A stretch of DNA of 64,000 nucleotides from Paraescarpia echinospica (GCA_020002185.1 CM034544.1:35714620-35778619); one strand, 5' to 3'. Shown: positions 1 through 11,988, counted from the stretch's first letter. Notes: generated by a model from the sequence alone, not told the origin. Translations and numbers: made by a program.

Positions 1-235
1 CGGCATATCGAAAAAAACGCTGAAGGTAAGAATCATTGTTCTCGTTAAAATAGGGCAATGCCAATTCCCGGTTCTCTAGGGTCGCAGCCTCGTTGTGGAG
101 CCTTGCCTTCTCCTTTTCATGCTCCATCGCATACTAATCTCGACCTGGAATATATCTTTTTCCATCTCGGTCTGTTTCACCGCCCCTTTCTCCTAGAGCT
201 CGGCCTCGAGATTCTCCTTCTCCGTCTAGATAATG
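1..235 (-). pseudogene. Ty3/gypsy gag fragment, antisense
   Basis: Read on the minus strand, this segment matches the coiled-coil and following part of the gag gene at about 15960-16260 of this window. Both share the Glu/Arg-rich repeats, a block reading roughly LHNxxxTLENRE, and the start of the next gag region (PCFNED-like). The reading frame is broken by stops, and the fragment runs off the left window edge. It is a second, more decayed copy of the same retrotransposon family, in the opposite orientation. Confidence 0.75.
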
Positions 236-457
236 AAAGTTGAAAAAACTGACATTCAAAAAATTGGCTTTTACACGTCATCAAAGGATTATCCAAGCAA
301 TTCATGTATGTAAAGCGTCAACATTAAACTTGCCATCCAGTCTATTATAATCTGCTCGAAAAGGCGGTGTTGCAAAAAACATAATATCGACTTCCGTTGT
401 CAAACATAATTGCATTATCCGGACGATATATTGAGTAACTCGATGGCATGTCTCACT
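232..457. repeat. Dispersed 225-bp repeat, copy A
   Basis: This stretch aligns along its whole length with 15639-15863. Shared blocks include ctgacattcaaaaa near the start, attaaacttgccatc in the middle and actcgatggcatgtctcact at the end. No coding potential or terminal inverted repeats are visible. Both copies abut gypsy gag sequence, but with opposite relative orientation, so it looks like an independent non-autonomous element or a recombination-spread segment. Confidence 0.75.
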
Positions 458-894
458 TTACATAATGTTATGAGAATGGAAGGTAGAAGAAACCCTAAAA
501 CAATAAGAACACACTAGCATAATTGTTGACATAAACACATTCAACTCATACATGTTGTGCACAAATGCCTGTTGTGATTGCGGCGGTGTATAATAGTGGA
601 AAGAAATGAAATTGACAAATTGCATTATTGTAACAAAATACATAGAACACTTAAGGTAGCACATCAAAGAGTAAACAAAAGCGTGTTGGAGTTATTCAAT
701 TACTGCGGTTACTGCGCCAAGTGTATTCGTTTACTTGCATACATAATAGTAATTATGGCAGATACTTCGCTTGCGAATATCAATAAGAATACATCAGGGA
801 CATCCTTGTTGACGGCGGCACGCCATCTGGTCGCTGTATATGCATATCCTGGATTTGCAGGCTCTGGAGCGGTTTGGTCAAACGTAGCCTTGGC
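458..894. other. Non-coding stretch
   Basis: AT-rich sequence between a dispersed repeat and a LINE fragment. Short open frames exist on both strands, but none has a recognisable domain, splice pattern or biased codon use. I see no feature here. Confidence 0.5.
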
Positions 895-1722
895 CTGAAC
901 ATTCTTTCCTCAGCCTACGCTCAAAGTCATGGGCTTCTCTTCTGGTAGTCGCTCTTCAGTTACTTCTGTCTGCAGCTAGCTGTTCCCAGCCGTTATGGTC
1001 AATATTTGCTGTGTGACTTGCCGCTAGAGCTGGTCCTTGTAGCGCATGAGGGGTGCTCTTCTGTGTCGCTTGCCCGACGACGCTCATTATAAAATACAGC
1101 TTTTGACATTATGGTGTCATCCATTCGGGAGACGTGGTCTGCCCAGCGGAGATGCCTGAGCATCAACATGGCTTCGATGCTCTGGAGGTTTGCCTTTTCC
1201 GGGACCTCGTTGTAGGAGGCATAGTCGAGTCAAAGGATTTCCATGATGGAATGCAGACATCGGTGAAGGAACTGTTGAAGCTTTTGTACTTGGTTTCTGT
1301 AGAGGATCGACGTCTCTGCCCCATACATCAGGGTAGTCACGACTGTCTTTTATACATATATGTCGGTTCATAGACATATTGCTTGGTTGTGCCATACACG
1401 TTTCTACACGCGACGGAAAGAGCTGTTGGCTTTACCTAGGTTAGGTTGTTTCCACATCTTTGGCTGCTGTTGCATCATTTAAGATGGCACTTCCAATGTA
1501 TGTCAACTGATCATATGTGTTGAGTGGGTGTCCGTCAATCTTTATCTGGAGTAGTTTGTAAGCTACATGGGGTGTTTTCTTGTGCAGGACCTCTGATGTA
1601 TTTAGGTTGGCAGTCAGGCCAAAAGCTGTAACTGCTTCATCGAAGCAGTTGACCACTTCATGAAGCGCTTCTTCGGTGTGCGCCAGGTGTGCGCAGTCAT
1701 CTGCTAACAGCAGCTCCAAGAT
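895..1722 (-). mobile_element. LINE fragment: end of reverse transcriptase ORF, antisense
   Basis: The minus strand encodes the part of a LINE polyprotein downstream of the catalytic palm: an LLADDCAHLAHT-like RT motif with Asp-Asp near 1700, then the YIGS block near 1500. After a frameshift come the C-terminal motifs IEAMLMLRHLRWADHVSRM near 1110-1200 and a Trp-containing tail near 950-1000. These are typical of RTE-like LINEs. Several frameshifts and stops interrupt it. The 5' part of the element is missing, as is usual for truncated LINE insertions. Confidence 0.8.
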
Positions 1723-2590
1723 ACTATATTCAATGGTCTTGATTTATGCAAGGCATCCCTGCAGTTACTCGGCTAGGTCTGAACCCAAATTGTCTTTCTG
1801 GGAGGTTTTCCGCTGCAATGGATTTGACTAGTCCGGGATACAAAAAGTATATTGTTTGTCTTTCTGTGTTCTCTGATGGTAGTGCGAATCTGATATAATG
1901 GTATTACATATCTAGCGCCTGAATTAGCTTTTAATCATTATATGATAATAAGTTACCTTTTATTGCGTTTAAATCCTTGGAAACCAAGCTCAGAGGCGCA
2001 TCAAGACAACATAACAAGGTACTGGTAGCGTTTGTTCGAACACTAAACTAATGTTGCGGCAAGCTCTCATATGTGTTTCCGTAGATCGAGATAATTGTAT
2101 TGTTTTGACAAGTTTGATTTTATTTAAAGCCATCTGAAATAAATATAATAGTAGTAACAATAATAAGTTAACTCCATTAAAATCCAAACCACATCTACGC
2201 TCAGCAGTGTTTAAAACAATCGATTAAGCTGCGTACTAAACGTACAATAATAAAACACCAACATTACAGTGTAGCTAAGACTTTGATACACAAAATATAA
2301 CTAGACTAACTACATATATAAAAAGCCTAAATGCCTGATTAATTAATTAATTAATTAATGACCTTCTAAGCCTCTAAAGTATAAATCTCTAACTCACCTG
2401 AGGCCTCCATTAAGGGCGGTGGGGACCGCGTGTTCTTATCTCAACGCCGGCGACGACTGCTTATCAATACACCCGACGAATGTTTATCAATACACCCCCA
2501 AGACTGTTGTGTTTATGAATCGTAATGCTACTATGTATTTTGTGATGGGCGTGCGCAAAGTATGTAAGGCGGCTCAGGCCGGTTATTATT
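1723..2590. other. Non-coding AT-rich stretch
   Basis: No supported gene. It contains a short (ATTA)n run at 2337-2358. The last part leads directly into the 5'-truncated LINE at about 2592. Confidence 0.5.
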
Positions 2591-2603
2591 ATTAATATTT
2601 TCA

Positions 2604-3686
2604 TTGGGCTACGAGAAAATATTGTGCCCTGTTATTAAATGGGTTACTGTTGGTGAAAAGCGTTCTACACTAGCAATAGAATTCTACAATCAACTCCAGG
2701 ACATCGTCGAAGGGGTAGACAAGAAGGACATTCTGATTGCCCAGGGAGACTGGAATGCCAAAGTGGGTGCCGATGCACATGCAGAATGGAAAGATTCGTG
2801 CGGTTTTTTTTGTAATGCTACAACTAACGAGAGGGGACTGCGCCTGCTGGAGTTTGCCAACTACATCAACATGGTGCTTGCAAACACACTTGGAAAACAT
2901 AAAGCATCCCGAAGATGGACATGGCATGCACCTAACGGAAGAGATCACAATCAGATTGACTACACCCTGGTGCAAAATAGGTTCAGATCTGGAATCAACA
3001 GGGCCAAATCAAGGACTTTCCCAGGAGCAGACGTAGGAAGTGACCATGACCTCGTATTGATGAACTTCAAAGTACTGCTGAAAAAGAATAAACATAAGAA
3101 TACCAGGCTCAAGTTCAACTTGGACAAACTGAAAGAGCCTGCGATCTTGGCATCATTCCAAGCAACAATTGGAGGGAAGTTTGCACCACTGCTCATGCTT
3201 GAAGAAGATCTAGAAGAGATAATTACAAATTTTAATGCAGTGATGACAGAAACAGCTAATGACATCCTAGGGAAACACCGCCGAAAAGCCAAACCCTGGG
3301 TCACAGAAGAAATTATGGAAATGTCTGACACTAGGAGAGATTTTAAGAAAGACAAGTACATGGAAGAAGGAGCAGCAAAGTACAGTGAGATCAACAAGAA
3401 GATCAGAAAGGGAATTAAAAAACCCAAAGAAAAATGGATTGAAGAACAGTGCATGGAAATTGAAGACTGCCTCGCCAACAACAACAGCAAAAGAGCGTAC
3501 CATGTCGTGAGAGAATTGACAATGCAAAGGCAGGAGAAAGTCAACACAATTCAAGACAAAGAAGGGAAATGCCTCTCCAAAGAAAAAACATTATCAACAG
3601 ATGGACGGAATACGGTTCGGAGCTGTACAACTTCCAGACCAACAGAATCCAAGTGTTCTAGCCAGCAGGCAAGAATCATAAAATGA
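2604..3686 (+). pseudogene. LINE endonuclease and linker region
   Basis: About 360 codons remain open. The N-terminal part is the second half of an AP-endonuclease-like domain: GDWNAKVG (catalytic Asp/Asn), a middle block with FANYINMVLANT, DYTLV, and SDHDLVL with the terminal catalytic Asp-His pair. A Lys/Glu-rich linker leading to the RT domain follows. In the complete protein this domain nicks the target DNA to prime reverse transcription. The N-terminal catalytic residues are absent, so the enzyme is dead. It is closely related to the second LINE at 7947-10800 but is a separate insertion. Confidence 0.85.
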
Positions 3687-3760
3687 GGACGACTTTCCAA
3701 TTTTACGTGAAGAAGTGGAGATATTTGTAAGATCAGTGAAGGAGGGAAAAGCTGCTGAAT

Positions 3761-5217
3761 TTGACAACTTCCCACAGAACTGATAATGAACGGAGGAGAA
3801 ACGGTGATAGATATCCTCACCAACATCTGCAACAAAATCTGGCAAACTGGAGAGTGGCCAACAACATGGAACAATCACTGATAATTACTCTCCCCAAGAA
3901 GGGCAACTTACAACAATGTAAAAACTACCGAACCATCAGCCTCATTAGCCATGCGAGCAAAGATTGAACATGCGAGAACAGATTGAAACCACAAGTAGAA
4001 TAGATCATCGCCGAAGAACAGGCGGGCTATCGCAGTGGAAGAAGCACCACGGAACAAATATTCAATATCTGTGTTCTGGGTGAGAAATACATGCAACATC
4101 AACAGGTACTATTCCATGTCTTCATTGATTTCAAGAAGACATTTGACAGGGTATGGCATGCCGCACTATTGGCAACAATGAAGAACTACACTATTGAACG
4201 AAAACTAGTACACACCATCGAATAGCTATACGCTAAAGCTAGCAGCGCAGTACTGGTGCAAGGCGCTGTAGGTGAATGGTTCCACACATCAGTCGGAGTC
4301 CGTCAAGGATGCCTCTTGTCACCTACATTATTCAACACATTCCTGGAACGAATAATGACAGATGCCCTGGAAGATCACACTGGCACAGTCAACATTGGGG
4401 GATGCATCATCACCAACCAATGGTTCGCTGACGACATCGACGGGTTGGCTGAAAGTGAAGAGGAACTTGCTAACCTTGTGAGCCGACTGGACGAAACGTC
4501 AGCCAGATATGGAATGGAAATTAGCACAGAAAAAAACAAGCTAATGACAAACAGCAAAAATACAATGAGGTCCCGAATAACTGCCACTGGACACGAACTG
4601 GAAACAGTAAGTCAATTCAAGTACCTCGGAGCTATCATCAATGATGAGGGTTCCAGGAACGAAATCCTTGCAAGATATGCGCAAACATTAGCAGAACTGG
4701 CGAAATTGAGACCAGTTTGGAGACACAAAAACATCGCACAGAAATATAAACATAAACTAGTACGTACCTTTCCATCTTTATGTATGCATGCAAATCATGG
4801 ACCCTCACAGCGGAACTGCAAAGAAGAATTGCTGCATTGGAAATGAAATGCTACCGAAGAATCCTCGATATTTCCTACATGGACCACATCACCAAAGATG
4901 AAATCAGAAAACTCATCACTCAACATGTGGGATATAACGAAGACCTGCTGACCACAGTAAAAAAGAGGAAACTGAGATGGTATGGCCATGTAACACGATC
5001 AAGCGAGCTCACACAAACAACACTACAAGGAACAGTACCGGGGATAAGAAGACAGGGAAGACAGAAGAAGAGATGGTCAGACAATATACCAGAATGGACT
5101 GGGAAGACCTTTGTAGAAACTCAGACATTAGCACACAACCGCGAAGACTGGCGTCGACTGGTGAAACATTCAGCAATGCAATGCCCCTATGATCCAGGCG
5201 GGTTACGGGAGCAGTAA
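3761..5217 (+). pseudogene. LINE reverse transcriptase region, multiply broken
   Basis: RT motifs occur in order across three frames: LPKKGNLQQCKNYRTISLI near 3890-3955, an AGYRSGRST-like block near 4020, VFIDFKKTFDRVWH near 4120 (palm Asp), GVRQGCLLSP near 4300, and WFADDIDGLAE with the catalytic Asp-Asp near 4425. The FKYLGAIIN block follows near 4615. The C-terminal part (4780-5217) has the KLRWYGHVTRS motif and ends at the element's 3' tail. At least four stops or frameshifts interrupt it. In an intact copy this would copy the element RNA at the nicked target. Confidence 0.88.
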
Positions 5218-5225
5218 GTAAGTAC

Positions 5226-5749
5226 TAGCATTATGGTGTGCGTAAGTAGAGCGTGTGCGAGACTGGCAGACCGCTGTTTCCCTCAGACGGGTGGCTTACC
5301 TTCTCTTATGCTGCTGAATTATCCGGTGTCTGGACGTAATGTGTGCCTACTGGAGTATCAACGCTTGGTTTATGGAACGGAACGTGTAAGGTATGGCGAT
5401 TTCAGATTTGTAGTAAGCCTATCCGCTTACGTCAACCCACGGCTCTTTTGAGACCAGCCCCGCTTCATACACGCTGCATACTGGCCTTCTAAACGTTTGT
5501 TGGTACAGAGGAACAATGGCAAGTTTGTGTGCAAGACGGTAGGTACATGACATTTTTTATATCGCATTCGCGTTATCCATTTTGCATTTCAGTTGCTTTT
5601 ATAATCTATCAAAGTTGTATGTGAGAATATCAAATTATGTTTATATGGCGATGTGAAACCAGTTTTACACGCTCTTCTCTTTTAAACTCCAGCAAGTGAT
5701 ATGTCCTATTGGGTTACGTGGCAATGCGAGGTCGTAACATATTGCAGTA
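5226..5749. other. Non-coding stretch
   Basis: No supported gene or repeat between the LINE tail and the following microsatellite. Confidence 0.5.
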
Positions 5750-5865
<116 letters not shown>

Positions 5866-6123
5866 ACTTGTGTATACGCATGCGTGAAAAAGCACTTTCA
5901 AATCATTTAATTAAAGAAAATGTTTCATGATTAAACAACTCCCCGAAAGGGTGCAGTTAATCACGAACTTACCAGTAGTCAAGAATTATTATATGTGTAC
6001 AACTGGGACACAAGGTTAGGTAACATCTTCAGAGAAGAGCATTCGACTAGAATGTATCAAATGTAAATCTTAGAAGGTTTCCTACTTGACAGACTGACAC
6101 ACTTGATTTGTGCAGTCATATAC

Positions 6124-6232
6124 CTGTCATATGTATCAGCGAGCAGTTGTCCGCAGTTCGCCAGCTCTGATTCCAGCGCCCTCTTCTGGGCATGATTCTC
6201 GGCAATGAGTTCATCAAGATGCCTATTGGTTT
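6124..6232 (-). CDS. Coiled-coil protein, internal exon (downstream one of two)
   Basis: On the minus strand a 109-bp exon is bounded by an acceptor (ttgatcatcgcag, 6233 onward) and a donor (ACAG/gtatatg at 6123). It encodes a highly charged heptad-like segment (NRHLDELIAENHAQKRALES) with Leu/Ala spacing of a coiled coil. Its incoming phase (two bases) exactly complements the one base left by the exon at 7070-7166, which supports a real gene. The remaining exons were not found, and the family is not recognised. Confidence 0.55.
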
Positions 6233-6560
6233 CTGCGATGATCAACATCACCAAAAAATTATTCAGATTTGTTGTAGTAGAATATTCCTGTTTATAGACC
6301 TACCACAGAGAAATTGATAGATGCAATGCACGTAAAGGAATGGCCTACACACTGGGCCATCCACTACAGGAACTGAAAGTACATAAGTTACATTATGTTT
6401 ATTCAATATTCAGAATATTAGTAATAAAATATTGTTAGTTAGGATCACAATCAAAATTATGCACATGACCTCCCTCAAGTTTTGTCTTACCAAGAATTAC
6501 ATTACTAGGATGATATGACATTTGTCAGATAAATTTATTTCGTCCTTGCTTAGACAATCT

Positions 6561-6800
6561 GAAGGAAGCGTGGCTAGTGTAGTGGTTAGCACATCCGCCA
6601 GGCATGCCAGCGCTCTGAGTTCGAAACCCGGACCGGGCAGGCATGATATTTGGTGTAAAAACCTGGCTCTCAACATTGGGGACTGTGTATCCCTCGTGAC
6701 TCGGAGATCACGTTAATGTCGGTCCCGTCTCAATTTGGGACGTAAAAGAACCACTGAGGACGAGAAGAACCCTGGCAGTGACCACCCTCAGTACCAGCAT
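6561..6800 (+). mobile_element. tRNA-derived SINE
   Basis: The 5' part carries RNA polymerase III internal promoter motifs: an A-box-like tggctagtgtagtgg at 6571-6585 and a B box gagttcgaaaccc at 6617-6629. The spacing (about 45 bp) is that of a tRNA gene, but no acceptor stem closes around it. The downstream body (about 150 bp) is unrelated to tRNA. Together these indicate a SINE. It lies in the intron between the two minus-strand coiled-coil exons. Confidence 0.75.
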
Positions 6801-7069
6801 ATAAAGGTTGGTTTGGCGTTAATGTTCTGAAAAGGCTGACTAGTTGAATGAGACCTCATAAGACATTGTAAGTTTTTTTTTATAACCACAATAATACAGA
6901 CTAGGCAGTTAATAGAGCATTGCCGAGCACTGGAAATAAGTAGGTAACAATGTTTCCCTGTGTTCTTGTCACAAAGAAAAATGTACGACAGAATGTCTGA
7001 CAGTGTTCCATGTGCGGCTGCCATTTTGTGAGCTTGACAGACTTATTGCTAGGTAAATTATGGACAGAC

Positions 7070-7166
7070 CTTCAGTTGTAAGGCCCTTTGACATCAAGTT
7101 GGCCATCTGTTCCCCATGCTTCAACTCTAACTGATGCTGTCGACTCTCAAAGTCTTTTTGTAAGTC
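7070..7166 (-). CDS. Coiled-coil protein, internal exon (upstream one of two)
   Basis: A 97-bp minus-strand exon with acceptor tccattgcag just above 7166 and donor GAAG/gtctgt at 7069. It encodes DLQKDFESRQHQLELKHGEQ followed by about 12 more residues, a polar heptad pattern typical of a coiled coil. It begins in phase 0 and leaves one base, completed by the two bases that open the exon at 6232. Intron length would be 837 bp. No catalytic motif is visible, so no function is assigned. Confidence 0.55.
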
Positions 7167-7477
7167 CTGCAATGGAAAATTAGTGGAACCATGACACAAG
7201 CAGACTCAATGTTGACTCATAAAAGATAATTACTTAGTTGGCATGGCATTATTTTTATAGTAACATTAAAGTGTGACTTACTCCTGCCATAGTATAGCCT
7301 CTTTTGTTATAACTGTTCTATTAATTTTTTTTACGAAACAGTGAAAATAAAAAAAAATTCTGATGGTTTCATCAAAACTAAATAACAAATTCAGGTTAAA
7401 TTTTGACAAAATGAGTAAGTAATCCTTTGAACGAAAACATCATAATTAGACGAGATCTTTAAAATATGACACATTGT
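7167..7477. other. Non-coding stretch
   Basis: AT-rich with short A and T runs. It is probably intronic to the minus-strand coiled-coil gene, or 5' flank of the LINE that follows. I see no feature. Confidence 0.45.
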
Positions 7478-7946
7478 GATGACTGGCGGAAGGGGCACTA
7501 CTCCAGGGGGTAACTACCCTGTAGTTACCTGGTGGTACTTAAGGTGCGCGGCCAATCCAACTCGTAGGTGTTCTACAAAGGAACACCACAACATTGAGAC
7601 CAGTCAACTTGACACATGGGGACAGATCGCTATTAGTTTTTAGCAATAATAATTGAATGCTTTTTAATGTTGTGAATGAATCTGTACCTTGGATTTCTGA
7701 AATGCTAATAATAATCATTTTAACTCCGCCGTGGCCGGTCCCAAGCCCGGATGAGAAAGGAGGTGGGTTGAGCGTGGGGCTAGCACCCCCACCTCATAAA
7801 AAACCACTTGCTACAGAAACGTCGACAACAGAATTTACAGAGAACACATGCCTGGAAGAGGAAGGGTCTTCATCTCGAGAACCTATGATGCCATGTGGTG
7901 AAATCCGAGAGACCAGACAGGAAAGACAGCACAAGTAGCAGCGGAA

Positions 7947-9131
7947 ATGAACAACTACAACCTTGCACTGCTGGGAATCAGCGAGACGAGATGGACACAG
8001 TCAGGACAGAGAAGGATACCTACAGGAGAGAAGTTACTCTTCTCGGGACATGAAGAAGACGATGCCCCCCACACTGAAGGTGTAGCACTCATGCTATCAA
8101 GACCGGCACAGAGGGCGTTGATAGGATGGGAAGTGCATGGACCGAGAATCATCACAGCATCCTTCAGAACAAAGAAAAAGAAAATCAAGATGAATGTCAT
8201 CCAGTGCTAAGCACCAACGAACGACAGTGATGAAGAAACCAAAGACCAGTTCTACAGCAGACTACAAAGCATCTTGGACAAGTGCCGAGAAAAGGATGTG
8301 ACCATCCTTATGGGAGATTTCAATGCGAAGATTGGAATGGACAACAACGGATATGAAAAAGTGATGGGAACCCATGGTGTTGGAGAGATGAACGAGAATG
8401 GAGAGAGATTTGCAGACACATGTGCACTGAACAAGGTTGTCATCGGAGGCAGCATTTTCACACACAAAAGGATACACAAGACTACATGGGTGTCACCCGA
8501 CCACGTTACAGAGAACCAGATAGATCACATCTGCATAGGCAAGAGATTCAGGAGGTCACTTCAAGATGTAAGAGTGAAGAAGGGAGCTGACGTTGCATCC
8601 GACCATGACATGCTGGTTGCTAGATTGAAACTCAAGCTGAAAAAAAATTGGATGGAGACAGCAACAAAGAGATGAAAGTACAATGTCGGCCTCCTGGAAG
8701 ATCCACAGACAAGAGAGGAATACAAGCTGAATCTTGCTAACAAATTCCAAGTGCTACAAGAGCTGCATGATGAAGAATCTGACCTGAACAGCCAGTGGCA
8801 GAACACCAAAAAGACACTGACATCAACTTGCCAAGAAGTGGTTGGCCTGAAGAAACAGCAACAGAAAGATTGGATCACAGCAGAAACCTTGCGCAGGATC
8901 CAAGTGCGGAAGGAGAATAAATCAGCAGTAAACAACAGTCGAACACGAGCAGCAAAGGCAAAGGCACAGGAAGAGCATACAGAAGCCAACAGAGAAGTAA
9001 AGAAGAGTGTAAAAACAGACAAGCGCAACTACATTGACAGCCTGGCAGAAGAGGCAGAGCAAGCTGAGACAGCTGTACGACACCACCAGGAAATTATCAG
9101 GCAAGCAGAGCAAACCAGAATGACCAGTTAA
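7947..9131 (+). pseudogene. LINE endonuclease domain plus linker
   Basis: AP-endonuclease-like fold. LGISETRW carries the metal-binding Glu (near 7975), MGDFNAKIG the Asp/Asn pair (near 8310), a QIDHI block lies near 8520, and SDHDMLVA the terminal Asp-His (near 8600). A TAA at 8208-8210 falls where relatives have QCYAP, and a TGA at 8673 falls just after the domain. The 8751-9131 segment is a Lys/Glu/Gln-rich helical linker. In intact elements this enzyme nicks the chromosomal target. Confidence 0.9.
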
Positions 9132-10800
9132 AGACAAGGAAGGAAAGATCATCACAGGAACTGAGAAACAGCTCAACAGATGGGCTGAACATTGTGAAGA
9201 ACTTTTGAACAGACCTACCCCACCGGACCGCCCAGACATACAGCCAGCAGAAGAGGACCTACTCATCAAGTGTGACAAGCCTACCAAGGAAGAAATCAGG
9301 AGGGCCATAAAGCAGCTGAAGAATAACAAAGCAACAGGACCGGACGAGATTCCGGCAGAGGCACTCAAGGCAGGTACAGACATCTCTGTGGAACTACTGT
9401 ACCTTCTCTTTGGAAAGATTTGGAAAAAAGAAGAGGTGCCATCAGACTGGAGAGAGGGATACCTCATAAAACTCCCCAAGAAAGGAGATCTCAGCAACTG
9501 TTCCAACTACAGAGGAATCACACTTCTGTCAGTGCCAGGGAAAGTGTCCAACAGAATCATCTTGGAGAGAATGAAAGATGCAGTCGACCCACTGCTGAGA
9601 GATCAGCAAGCTGGATTCCGCCCAAACAGATCGATCGCAACACTGTGCATCATAGTAGAGCAACCCTTGGAGTGGAACTCCTCGCTCTACATCAACTTTG
9701 TTGACTACAAAAAGGCGTTTGACAGCATAGACAGGGAGACTCTGTGGAAACTACTACGGCATTATGGCATACCAACCAAACTGGTCAACCTGATTAAGAA
9801 CAGTTATGAAGGAACAGGCTGCAGAGTAATCCATGGAGGACAGCAAACGAACCGTTTCGAAGTGAAGACTGGAGTTAGACAAGGCTGCCTGCTGTCCCCG
9901 TTCCTCTTTCTTTTGGCCATCGATTGGATACTGAAGACATGCACAACCCAGAGAAGAAATGGAATCCAGTGGACACTGTGGATGCAACTGGAGGACTTGG
10001 ACTTTGCCGACGATCTGGCACTGTTGTCCCACAGCCACCAGCAGATGCAGGAGAAGACCACTGAACTGGCAGCCATCTCCTCACAAGTGGGCCTCAACAT
10101 ACATAAAGGAAAGACAAAGGTCCTCAAGGTTAATACAGCCAGCACTGAGCCAGTCACACTGGAAGGGAGTGCACTTGAAGAGGTAGAGGCCTTCACATAC
10201 CTAGGTAGCATCATCAACAAGCAGGGTGGCACAGACGCGGATGTTAGAGCAAGGATTGGCAAGACGAGAGGAGCATTTATACAGCTCAAGAACATCTGGA
10301 GCTCCAAAGTGTTGTCATTACACACGAAGATCCGACTGTTTAACTCCAACGTGAAGTCAGTCCTACTGTATGGAGCAGAGACATGGAGGACAACTAACAC
10401 CACCACCAAGAAAGTACAGACCTTCATCAACAACTGTCTAAGAAGAATCCTCCAGATCCGCTAGCCAGACACCATCAGCAACATTGACTTGTGGAGGAGG
10501 ACACACCAACTGTCTGCCGAAGATGAAATAAGAAGAAGACGATGGGGATAGATTGGTCACACGCTCCGGAAACCAGCATCAACTATCACCAGACAGGCTC
10601 TGACATGCAACCCACAAGGCAGGAGAAAAAGAGGTCGTCCAAAGAACTCGTGGCAAAGGGACCTCCATGCGAACACCAAGAAGACAGGACACACTTGGAG
10701 ACAGCTTGAAACAAGAGCCCAAGACAGAGGACTCTGGAGAGCTGTTGTCGACGGCCTATGCCCCAGGAGGGACGATGGGCACAAGTATGTAAGTAAGTAA
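9132..10800 (+). pseudogene. LINE reverse transcriptase and C-terminal domain
   Basis: The open part (9205-10464) has all RT palm and finger motifs: NKATGPDEIPAE, LPKKGDLSNCSNYRGITLL, DQQAGFRPNRS, VDYKKAFDSIDR with the first catalytic Asp, GVRQGCLLSPFLF, and LDFADDLALLS with the Asp-Asp pair near 10005, then FTYLGSIIN. After TAG codons at 10462 and about 10549, at conserved Trp-like positions, the frame continues through a zinc-poor C-terminal region to the element end. It follows the endonuclease region after a frameshift near 9131. Confidence 0.92.
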
Positions 10801-10823
10801 TAATAATCATTCTTTCACAGAAC

Positions 10824-10988
10824 TGTAGCATCTCTGGTATTTATATATTTTCTGAATCTTATTTCCTTGTCATTTTGTTAAAGTAGAAAGGTCAGGCTAG
10901 TACACCACCAGTCGTAGAAGAGCAGATTGTGTTACATAATAATTTAAAGACGAGTGCAGGTGCACTCAGTGGAGCGCGGTTATAATTA
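10824..10988 (+). mobile_element. LTR fragment related to the gypsy LTR at 26045
   Basis: Starts with TGTAGCATCTCTGG, close to the LTR start at 26045 (TGTAGCATTTCTGC). Other blocks align in order (ctttcctt, aaggtca, gcagattgt, gcaggtgcactcagtgg). I estimate about 60-65% similarity by eye. It runs into the assembly gap, so it may be a solo LTR or the start of an element. Confidence 0.6.
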
Positions 10989-11988
10989 NNNNNNNNNNNN
11001 NNNNNNNNNNNNNNNNNNNNNNNNNNNNNNNNNNNNNNNNNNNNNNNNNNNNNNNNNNNNNNNNNNNNNNNNNNNNNNNNNNNNNNNNNNNNNNNNNNNN
11101 NNNNNNNNNNNNNNNNNNNNNNNNNNNNNNNNNNNNNNNNNNNNNNNNNNNNNNNNNNNNNNNNNNNNNNNNNNNNNNNNNNNNNNNNNNNNNNNNNNNN
11201 NNNNNNNNNNNNNNNNNNNNNNNNNNNNNNNNNNNNNNNNNNNNNNNNNNNNNNNNNNNNNNNNNNNNNNNNNNNNNNNNNNNNNNNNNNNNNNNNNNNN
11301 NNNNNNNNNNNNNNNNNNNNNNNNNNNNNNNNNNNNNNNNNNNNNNNNNNNNNNNNNNNNNNNNNNNNNNNNNNNNNNNNNNNNNNNNNNNNNNNNNNNN
11401 NNNNNNNNNNNNNNNNNNNNNNNNNNNNNNNNNNNNNNNNNNNNNNNNNNNNNNNNNNNNNNNNNNNNNNNNNNNNNNNNNNNNNNNNNNNNNNNNNNNN
11501 NNNNNNNNNNNNNNNNNNNNNNNNNNNNNNNNNNNNNNNNNNNNNNNNNNNNNNNNNNNNNNNNNNNNNNNNNNNNNNNNNNNNNNNNNNNNNNNNNNNN
11601 NNNNNNNNNNNNNNNNNNNNNNNNNNNNNNNNNNNNNNNNNNNNNNNNNNNNNNNNNNNNNNNNNNNNNNNNNNNNNNNNNNNNNNNNNNNNNNNNNNNN
11701 NNNNNNNNNNNNNNNNNNNNNNNNNNNNNNNNNNNNNNNNNNNNNNNNNNNNNNNNNNNNNNNNNNNNNNNNNNNNNNNNNNNNNNNNNNNNNNNNNNNN
11801 NNNNNNNNNNNNNNNNNNNNNNNNNNNNNNNNNNNNNNNNNNNNNNNNNNNNNNNNNNNNNNNNNNNNNNNNNNNNNNNNNNNNNNNNNNNNNNNNNNNN
11901 NNNNNNNNNNNNNNNNNNNNNNNNNNNNNNNNNNNNNNNNNNNNNNNNNNNNNNNNNNNNNNNNNNNNNNNNNNNNNNNNNNNNNNNN
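10989..11988. other. Assembly gap (1000 N)
   Basis: Exactly 1000 unknown bases, which suggests a placeholder length rather than a measured one. The open frame that appears to span it is an artefact. Confidence 1.

Larger units (their letters stand above)
2592..5225 (+). mobile_element. RTE-like LINE retrotransposon, 5'-truncated and inactive
   Basis: Non-LTR retrotransposon with an apurinic/apyrimidinic-type endonuclease followed by a reverse transcriptase and a C-terminal domain, spread over several frames by stops and frameshifts. The copy ends in a short tandem tail (gtaagtaagta, 5214-5225), as RTE-type elements do. The first endonuclease motifs are missing, so the insertion is 5' truncated. 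It cannot make a functional protein. Confidence 0.9.
7478..10800 (+). mobile_element. RTE-like LINE retrotransposon, near full length but inactive
   Basis: A GC-rich 5' leader (7478-7946, including ggtcccaagcccggatgaga) precedes one long coding region with endonuclease, linker, reverse transcriptase and C-terminal domain, ending at the short tandem tail gtaagtaagtaa near 10788-10800. I count four nonsense codons (about 8208, 8673, 10462, 10549) and one frameshift near 9131. This is the best preserved LINE in the window and a relative, not a copy, of the one at 2.6-5.2 kb. Confidence 0.92.

Noticed and set aside
578..898. Plus-strand 106-codon frame as a gene
   Set aside because: Overlaps repeat flanks, with no recognisable domain and AT-driven composition.
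2960..3547. Minus-strand open frame of 195 codons
   Set aside because: Shadow of the LINE endonuclease and linker on the opposite strand. The same applies to frames at 8561-9506 and 9804-10433.
6561..6640. tRNA gene
   Set aside because: A and B boxes are present, but no acceptor stem or cloverleaf closes, and an unrelated body follows, so it is called a SINE.
10824..10988. 5' LTR of the gypsy element at 15.9 kb
   Set aside because: It is too diverged from the 26045 LTR, separated by a gap and by more than 3 kb of unrelated DNA, and the element appears 5' truncated at 15864.
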